Of a stretch of 64,000 nucleotides of DNA, positions 58,592-64,000 are shown piece by piece. Within the stretch, counting starts at the first letter, position 1, and every line of letters starts with the position of its first letter. This DNA is from Chondromyces crocatus (GTDB lineage Bacteria; Myxococcota_A; Polyangia; Polyangiales; Polyangiaceae). The position numbers and the translations under genes are program-made. Location: contig NZ_CP012159.1 in NCBI RefSeq assembly GCF_001189295.1, positions 10,931,856 through 10,995,855 on the forward strand, given 5' to 3'. The notes below the pieces were generated by a model that searched no databases, was not told the DNA's origin, and worked only from the letters and a program-made list of their open reading frames with translations.

Positions 58592-61500
58592 TCACGGCAT
58601 CTGCGCGATCCAGCGTCGCGCCTCCAGCATCTCGGGCGCATCGAGCCCTTCGGTGAACCCTTCCGCTGCAGGGCGAACCACATCCTCTGCCTCATCGAGC
58701 GCGCCGCGCCGTTGCAAGATCCGGGCAAGGTCGAGGCTCGCCCGAAGCGCCGGCATCCTGGCACCTTGCCGACGCGCGATCGCCAGCGCCCTCCACAGAA
58801 GACCCTCTGCCACCGCCTCGAACTCGGATCCTTTCGCCCTCAGGTAGGTCGCCTTCAGTCGGTAGATCTCCGACAGGTAGAAGACCTCGCCGCTCTGCTC
58901 CGCGCGCTTGCGGCACTCCTCGATGCACTCCAGCGCCCCGTCGAGGTTGTCCCGCGCGGCCTCTGCTTCCGCGACCAGAGCCCCCCAGTAGGTCATGCTG
59001 AGCTGCTCACCGGACGCCCGAAGCGACGAGAGGCACTGCCTCCCTTGCTCCACGTCCCCCGTCGCCCAGCAGAGCAAGAGCCCGCAGAATACCCCCACGG
59101 AGTGCAGCCCGTAGCGCTCGGAAAGGGCCTTGCCCTCCAGCGCCGCCTCGCACGCCGCCTCGCGCTCTCCCCGGTACTGGTGGATGCCCCCGAGAAACAG
59201 CAGCGCATTGCCGATGCAGATGGGGTGGTCCAGCTCCTTTGCCCAGGCCACCGCGGTCCGTGCGTGCTCGAGCGCGCCATCCGGCTGGCCCATGAACCAC
59301 GACAGCAGCGCGAAGATCACGTGCGCGCACACCTTCGAGTCGATGCCGTAGGTGTCCGCGCTCTTCCGGTGGGCCACGGGATCGTAGATCGAGAGCGCCC
59401 GCTCCAGGTGGATGCGCGCTTCCTCGAAACACCCTTCGAGCCAGTGACACTGGGCGAGCAGCGGCAGGAGCGCGACCTCTTCGCCGACATTCCCGCTCCG
59501 CTCGACCCGCGTGAGCAGCCGCTCGGCGACGGTCCGTGCCGTCTCGGGCCGGTTATGCAGGTAATAGAGCAACAAGCGCCACAGGGTGGGCGCGGCATCC
59601 GCGGCGTCCCCGAGGCGGTCGACCAGCTCCAGCGTGCGCTGGGCGACACGCGCCAGACCAGAGGCACCGACCCCGCCGTGGGCGAGCAATGCGAAGGTCA
59701 TGACCCCGGACAGCGACAGCTCCGTCTCGGATCGCTCCGGCTCTTCCTCGATGGCGCTCAGCCACCCCAGGGCTTCCTCGCCCACCCGGATCGCCTCCAC
59801 GTAGGCCGAGCGCTGAAGCGCCGCCTGCGTCGCGCGCTGCGCATACGCGATTGCCTCGCGTTTCTGCTCGGCCGCAGCGTGGTGGTGCGACAGGAGGTCC
59901 GGACGCGCCTCGACGATCTCCGCGAACTGCGCCTCCAGCGTCCGCGCGATGTGCGCGTGGACCTTCTTGCGTGCCTCCCTCGGCAGCGACTCGTGCGCCG
60001 CGTCCCGGACGAGGGCGTGCCTGAACGCGCAGACGGGCTCCTTCAAGCGGCGCTTGCGCGCGATGATCCCCGCCCGCATGAGCGCGTCCAGATCCTCTTG
60101 CACCGTCGCCGCCCCCGCATGGCTCACCGCGCCGAGCAGCTCGATGCCGAACTCGCGCCCCAGCGCTGCCGCGAGTTGTGCCGTCTCCTTCGCGCGGCCC
60201 AGCAGATCCAGACGCGCGGTCAAGAGTGCGCGCAGCGTGCCCGGCACCTCCACCTGGGAGAGCGGGCGCGACAGCTCGTACCGCTCCGCCTGCTCCACGA
60301 GCGCGCCGGAATCCACCATCATCCGGGTCAGCTCCTCCACGAAGAGCGGCACCCCGTCGGTGCGGCCAAGCACCTGCTTCAAGACCACCTCCGGCAGGGG
60401 CTTGTCACCCAGGAGGCCTTGCACCATCGACTCGATCTGCGGCTGATCGAGGCGGTTCAGGTGAAGCTGGAGCATCCCCGTCGTGGGGAACGAGGGAGAG
60501 AACTCGGGGCGCGCGGTCAAGAGCACGCAGTAGCGCCCGGAAGGCGCCTCGTGGATGAGCTGGGTCAGGAGCTCCAGGGTCGTCGGATCGGCCCAGTGCA
60601 GATCCTCGATGGACAGGACCACCGGCCGCTCCTCGGCCATCGCAGCCAGCAGCGAAAGGATGGCGTTGTGCGTCATCTCCTTGTGCCGCTGGGGCGCGAC
60701 GTTGAGCGGCCCGTGCGGCTCGACGAGCGGAACGCCGAGCAGCGGCGCGAAGAGCGGCATCGCCTCGTTCGGCGTGAGCCCATGGCGCACGAGCTGGGCT
60801 TCGAGCCGCGCCGCGCGGGCCGGGGGGGATGTTTCGAGGTCGATCTGCAGCGCTCTCCCCAGCAGCTCGACGAAGGGGAAGAGGGCGCTGTTCTGCGCAT
60901 CCGGCGAGCAGCGCGCGTCGAGAAACGTGAGCGACTCGCCGAGCAACCGCTCGCGCAGCTCCCGCACGAGGCGGCTCTTGCCGATGCCCGGCTCCCCCGT
61001 GATCAAGCTGCACTGGCCACTGCCGGTACGCACCCGGCGCCAGCGCTCCAGGAGCAGATCCAGCTCCGTCCCGCGACCGATCAGCGGGGCCTTCGCTCCC
61101 TCGGGGGTCAGCGCCGAGATGACATCGGAGCGCTCCTGCGCCAGCCGGAAGACCTCGATGTGCTCGGCCAGCCCCTCGAACGAGAGCGCACCGCCGGCCT
61201 CCAGAGAGAAGCCCGTACGCAGGAGCCGCCGCGCGTCCGCCGAGACCAGTGGCCCATCGAGGCTCGCCCGCTCGGCGAGCCGCTCGGCGAGAGCGGCCGT
61301 CGCGCCCATCCCGAGACCCCCGCCGGCCGCCTCGCGCAGCCCACCGGCTACCAGGATGCCCGCGTGAACGCCGATCTTCACCTCCACGCCGACCCCGCCC
61401 ACCGGTTCCGCCCGCGCGATCTCTTCCTGGATCGCCAGCGCAGCACGCGCCGCGCGGAGCGCGTCGTCCTCCGCGGCACGCGGATAGCCGAAGTAGAGGA

Positions 61501-62653
61501 GCAGCTTCTCGCCGAGCGCGGTGACCACGAGCCCCCGGTGGCGGCGCGCGATCTCCGCCACGGCCAGGATCGAGGCCCGGATTCGTTCGTCGAGCACCTC
61601 GCGATCGACCGGGGCTCCCCTCTCCGCCCGCGCCGCGAGCGTACAGCAGACCGCCGTCACCTGTCGCAGCTCCCCCTCGGCGCGGGACGAGCCCCACGCG
61701 GTCTCCATCATCGTGCTCTGGCCCGTCGTCGCACGGGCCGCCCCGTCGCCACGGAGCAGCGCATCGCACGAGACACCGCGCAGATCGCAGTCTTCCAGCG
61801 CTCGGAGCAGCTCCACTGCCGTCACCTCGCGCTCCGCCTCGCCCTTGCGCGTCGCGTCGCGCAAGATCTTCCCGAGCGGGTGGCCCTGGAGCGCGTAGGG
61901 GAGCGGCACGGGCTCCGGACTGAGCTGCTGGTACAAGATCTCCGCCGCCGATCGGCCCCGGTACACGGGCACCCCGGTGAGGCATTCCAGGAAGACCAGG
62001 CCCCACGAGAACAGGTCCGCGCGCGGCGAGGGGTCGTACCCACGGAGCTGCTCGGGCGCCGCGTAGCCCGGCGTGCCGACCGTCTCGTCGCTCGCCGTCA
62101 GGCGTGTGCGCACCTCGCTCTGGTCCGGATCGGCGATCACGCTGATGCCGAAGTCGAGCACCAGCGCATTCCTGCGCGCCCCCGACGGCATCACCATGAT
62201 GTTGCTCGGCTTGAGATCGCGGTGGACCACGCCCGCGGCGTGCGCGCACGCGAGCGCGTCCAGCACCTGGAGCATCAGGTGCTGCGCCTCCCGGGGCGAG
62301 AGCGTCCCCTCGCGGGCGAGCAGCTCGGCGAGCGTCTCGCCCGGCGCGAAGGCGAAGACCGTGTAGAGCCCCCCTTCGCTGGTCTGCCCCGCGTCGATGA
62401 GCTGCACGGTGTTCGGGTGATGGATCTGCGCGCAGAGCTGCGCCTCGCGCAGGAAGCGCGCCACCCGCTTCTCGGGCCGGACGCTGCCGTTCTGCTCGAC
62501 CAGCCGCATGATCTTCACGGCCACGGGTTGCCCCGTCGTGGCCTGCCGCGCCTTGTAGACGACCCCGAAGCCCCCCTCACCGAGCGGCGCGACGATCTCG
62601 TACCGCCCTTCGAACCGATCTCCAGGCACCAGTCTGGGGTTGCTCCGCTGCAT
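58592..62653 (-). CDS. TOMM-system kinase/cyclase fusion regulator
   Basis: 1353 residues. Hanks kinase at 18-290 with K47, HRDLKPSN at 144-151, DFG 167-169 and GTPGYAAPEQL: catalytically complete. A class III cyclase-like domain spans 328-505 (RQVTAVCCTLAARAE; LVVTALGEKLLLYFGYPRAA), where both metal aspartates are replaced (Thr338 and Glu382). A P-loop ATPase follows from 525 (GEPGIGKS 553-560, then IEDLHWADPTTLELL), as in AfsR/LuxR-type regulators, and then about 550 residues of TPR helices. This order is that of the kinase/cyclase fusion proteins described with TOMM clusters. The ATG at 62653 has AGAGGAG just upstream. It lies 13 bases after the sigma-54 activator. Confidence 0.92.
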   Translation of the reverse strand: MQRSNPRLVPGDRFEGRYEIVAPLGEGGFGVVYKARQATTGQPVAVKIMRLVEQNGSVRPEKRVARFLREAQLCAQIHHPNTVQLIDAGQTSEGGLYTVFAFAPGETLAELLAREGTLSPREAQHLMLQVLDALACAHAAGVVHRDLKPSNIMVMPSGARRNALVLDFGISVIADPDQSEVRTRLTASDETVGTPGYAAPEQLRGYDPSPRADLFSWGLVFLECLTGVPVYRGRSAAEILYQQLSPEPVPLPYALQGHPLGKILRDATRKGEAEREVTAVELLRALEDCDLRGVSCDALLRGDGAARATTGQSTMMETAWGSSRAEGELRQVTAVCCTLAARAERGAPVDREVLDERIRASILAVAEIARRHRGLVVTALGEKLLLYFGYPRAAEDDALRAARAALAIQEEIARAEPVGGVGVEVKIGVHAGILVAGGLREAAGGGLGMGATAALAERLAERASLDGPLVSADARRLLRTGFSLEAGGALSFEGLAEHIEVFRLAQERSDVISALTPEGAKAPLIGRGTELDLLLERWRRVRTGSGQCSLITGEPGIGKSRLVRELRERLLGESLTFLDARCSPDAQNSALFPFVELLGRALQIDLETSPPARAARLEAQLVRHGLTPNEAMPLFAPLLGVPLVEPHGPLNVAPQRHKEMTHNAILSLLAAMAEERPVVLSIEDLHWADPTTLELLTQLIHEAPSGRYCVLLTARPEFSPSFPTTGMLQLHLNRLDQPQIESMVQGLLGDKPLPEVVLKQVLGRTDGVPLFVEELTRMMVDSGALVEQAERYELSRPLSQVEVPGTLRALLTARLDLLGRAKETAQLAAALGREFGIELLGAVSHAGAATVQEDLDALMRAGIIARKRRLKEPVCAFRHALVRDAAHESLPREARKKVHAHIARTLEAQFAEIVEARPDLLSHHHAAAEQKREAIAYAQRATQAALQRSAYVEAIRVGEEALGWLSAIEEEPERSETELSLSGVMTFALLAHGGVGASGLARVAQRTLELVDRLGDAADAAPTLWRLLLYYLHNRPETARTVAERLLTRVERSGNVGEEVALLPLLAQCHWLEGCFEEARIHLERALSIYDPVAHRKSADTYGIDSKVCAHVIFALLSWFMGQPDGALEHARTAVAWAKELDHPICIGNALLFLGGIHQYRGEREAACEAALEGKALSERYGLHSVGVFCGLLLCWATGDVEQGRQCLSSLRASGEQLSMTYWGALVAEAEAARDNLDGALECIEECRKRAEQSGEVFYLSEIYRLKATYLRAKGSEFEAVAEGLLWRALAIARRQGARMPALRASLDLARILQRRGALDEAEDVVRPAAEGFTEGLDAPEMLEARRWIAQMP

Positions 62654-62666
62654 CGCTCCTCTCAAC

Positions 62667-64000
62667 TCAACGTCCCGGCGGCTGCTCCGCAAGTGCCTCG
62701 AGCTGCTCGGCCAGCACCATGTCAGGCTCGCCCCCCACGAGCCGCAAGAGTTCACGCACCCGCTCCAGCTCACGCCGCAGCGCCCGGTGGTGGTTGCGGT
62801 TCTTGAGGAGCTGCTGCTGCCCGAGCAGCACGAACGCCTCGTCCCGGTCCCCCCGGAGCTGCACGGCCGCGCCCATCACCATCCCCCGGAACGCCTCGCA
62901 CAGCTCCAGGGGGATCGGCGTGTCACTCTGAGCGCGTCGCTCCACTTCTTGCACGAACGAGTTGGCCGCCCGCCAGAGCTGCGCGATCAGCGAGCTGCCC
63001 TCGGCCCCCCCCTCGTAGGCCAGCGCGCGCTCCACGTCACGCGCGTCGAGTACCAGCTCCCCTCCGGCGCCCACACCCCCGCTGCGGGACGACGAGAGCG
63101 CGAGCGCGTACGCGCGGCGCACGATGTTGTCGAGCTGTCGGAGGTTCCCTGGCCACGACCACGCCTGGAGGTGTCTCACCGCCTCGGGTGTCAGGCGCAC
63201 CGGCGTCGTGCTGCCCGATTCCTGATGCCGTCGCTCCAGCATGTAGTCGGCCCACAGGGGCAGCTCGTCGAGCCGCTCGGCGAGCGGCGGCAGCCGCACG
63301 GGCAAAACATTGATCCGGTAGTACAGGTCCTCGCGGAAGCGCCCGGCGCGCACCGCTTCACGCAGGTCGGCGTTGGTGCCAACGATGAAGCGTACATCCG
63401 CCGCGCGCTCGCCGTGCTCGTCCCCGAGCGGGCGGAAGCGCCGCTCCTCCAGGACGCGGAGCAAGCCGGCCTGCGCCTTGAGCGACAGCTTGTCGATCTC
63501 GTCGATGAACAGCGTCCCCTGCCCTGCGCGCACGATGGCGCCGGCCGAGTCCTTCACGGCGCCCGTGAAGGCGCCGCGCTTCCACCCGAACAGCTCCGCC
63601 ATCTGGAGTTCCTCGGGGACGCTGAGCAGATCGAGCGTCTCGAAGCGCTGCTCTCGCCGGCGCGACTGCTGGTGACACCACCGGGCGAGCCTCGACTTGC
63701 CGGCCCCCGTGGGCCCCCCGATGAGCACCGTCTCTTCCTGATCCGCAAAGACACGCAGCATCTCGATCAAGCCTGCCGTGGACGGGCCCACCACCGGCAG
63801 GAACTCGTCCGGCCGCACCACCTGCACCGGCCGCTGCGGCAAGGCCCCGAGGTACGGCGCCGCGACGGCGGCCAGCAAGCCGAGCGCCTCGTGGCACGCG
63901 CTCCACACGAACTCTTGCCCGATCGCCGCCTTGCAGCTCGCCTCGAGTGCGATCATGCCGTCGACCCCGCCCGCGGGCGATCGGAGCGGCACCACGTGAA
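62667..64000 (-). CDS. Sigma-54-dependent activator, N-terminus beyond window edge
   Basis: At least 443 residues, open to the right edge; a GTG at 63995 is not needed as start. The visible N-terminal 60 residues look like the end of a GAF-type sensor (GQEFVWSACHEALGLLAAVA). AAA+ domain: Walker A GGPTGAGKS, an intact sigma-54 loop GAFTGA, Walker B LFIDEIDKL, FREDLYYRINVLPVRLPPL and WPGNLRQLDNIVRRA. The C-terminus is helical without an obvious Fis motif (LKNRNHHRALRRELERVREL may be a divergent one). Same operon as the kinase/cyclase and precursor; it likely controls the locus, perhaps as a kinase target. Confidence 0.88.
   Translation of the reverse strand, partial: HVVPLRSPAGGVDGMIALEASCKAAIGQEFVWSACHEALGLLAAVAAPYLGALPQRPVQVVRPDEFLPVVGPSTAGLIEMLRVFADQEETVLIGGPTGAGKSRLARWCHQQSRRREQRFETLDLLSVPEELQMAELFGWKRGAFTGAVKDSAGAIVRAGQGTLFIDEIDKLSLKAQAGLLRVLEERRFRPLGDEHGERAADVRFIVGTNADLREAVRAGRFREDLYYRINVLPVRLPPLAERLDELPLWADYMLERRHQESGSTTPVRLTPEAVRHLQAWSWPGNLRQLDNIVRRAYALALSSSRSGGVGAGGELVLDARDVERALAYEGGAEGSSLIAQLWRAANSFVQEVERRAQSDTPIPLELCEAFRGMVMGAAVQLRGDRDEAFVLLGQQQLLKNRNHHRALRRELERVRELLRLVGGEPDMVLAEQLEALAEQPPGR

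Noticed and set aside
58532..62806. Plus-strand open frame of over 1400 codons
   Set aside because: Antisense shadow of the kinase/cyclase gene; Arg/Leu/His-rich translation without recognisable motifs.

Overview
The window is about 64 kb of GC-rich DNA (mostly near 70% by eye). It looks like a myxobacterial chromosome, most likely order Polyangiales (Sorangium/Chondromyces/Polyangium type). The grounds are many lipoproteins, several large Ser/Thr kinases, FHA and sigma-54 activators, a hybrid histidine kinase, OmpA/TSP3 and FecR-type envelope proteins, and an alternative complex III respiratory operon. All calls come from reading the sequence; no database search was possible.

Layout. 1-13404: envelope and lipoprotein genes, including a minus-strand run of two degenerate M16-peptidase-like proteins plus two other lipoproteins, a third M16-like paralogue, a virginiamycin-B-lyase-like propeller, a STAS/SEC14-like protein and a nuclease-like orphan. 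13405-16728: an accessory stretch with a less GC-rich DUF3892 gene, a broken ParE-type toxin gene, two small orphans and an ordered array of 21-22 bp hairpin-forming repeats. A 3' fragment of a second DUF3892 gene lies at 7244-7357. 16729-30391: signalling and envelope (Ser/Thr kinase coupled to a LysM/FecR protein, divergent OmpA-family protein, hybrid histidine kinase, adenylate cyclase, FHA/sigma-54 activator, cyclophilin). 30699-36872: UvrD/PcrA-type helicase, nitrite/sulfite reductase, two lipoproteins.

36913-52406 is one respiratory block on the minus strand. Its order is actABCDEF (alternative complex III), a charged membrane protein, a SCO copper chaperone, ctaCDEF (caa3-type oxidase with an A2-type subunit I) and then a terminator. 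A RegB/RegA-like redox two-component pair follows. Nearly all genes in the operon are joined by ATGA, GTGA, TGATG or TAATG overlaps, so quinol oxidation, cytochrome c transfer and oxygen reduction are built together.

54141-64000 is the most interesting region, a RiPP locus of the TOMM (azole/azoline) class. It has a fused leader-binding/YcaO cyclodehydratase and an amidohydrolase on the plus strand. On the minus strand are a sigma-54 activator (cut by the window end), a TOMM-type kinase/cyclase fusion whose cyclase domain has lost its metal-binding aspartates, and a 252-residue protein. That protein carries two tandem nitrile-hydratase-leader-like domains and ends in FTLCCC; I read it as the precursor. 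No dehydrogenase, protease or exporter is visible in the part of the locus shown.
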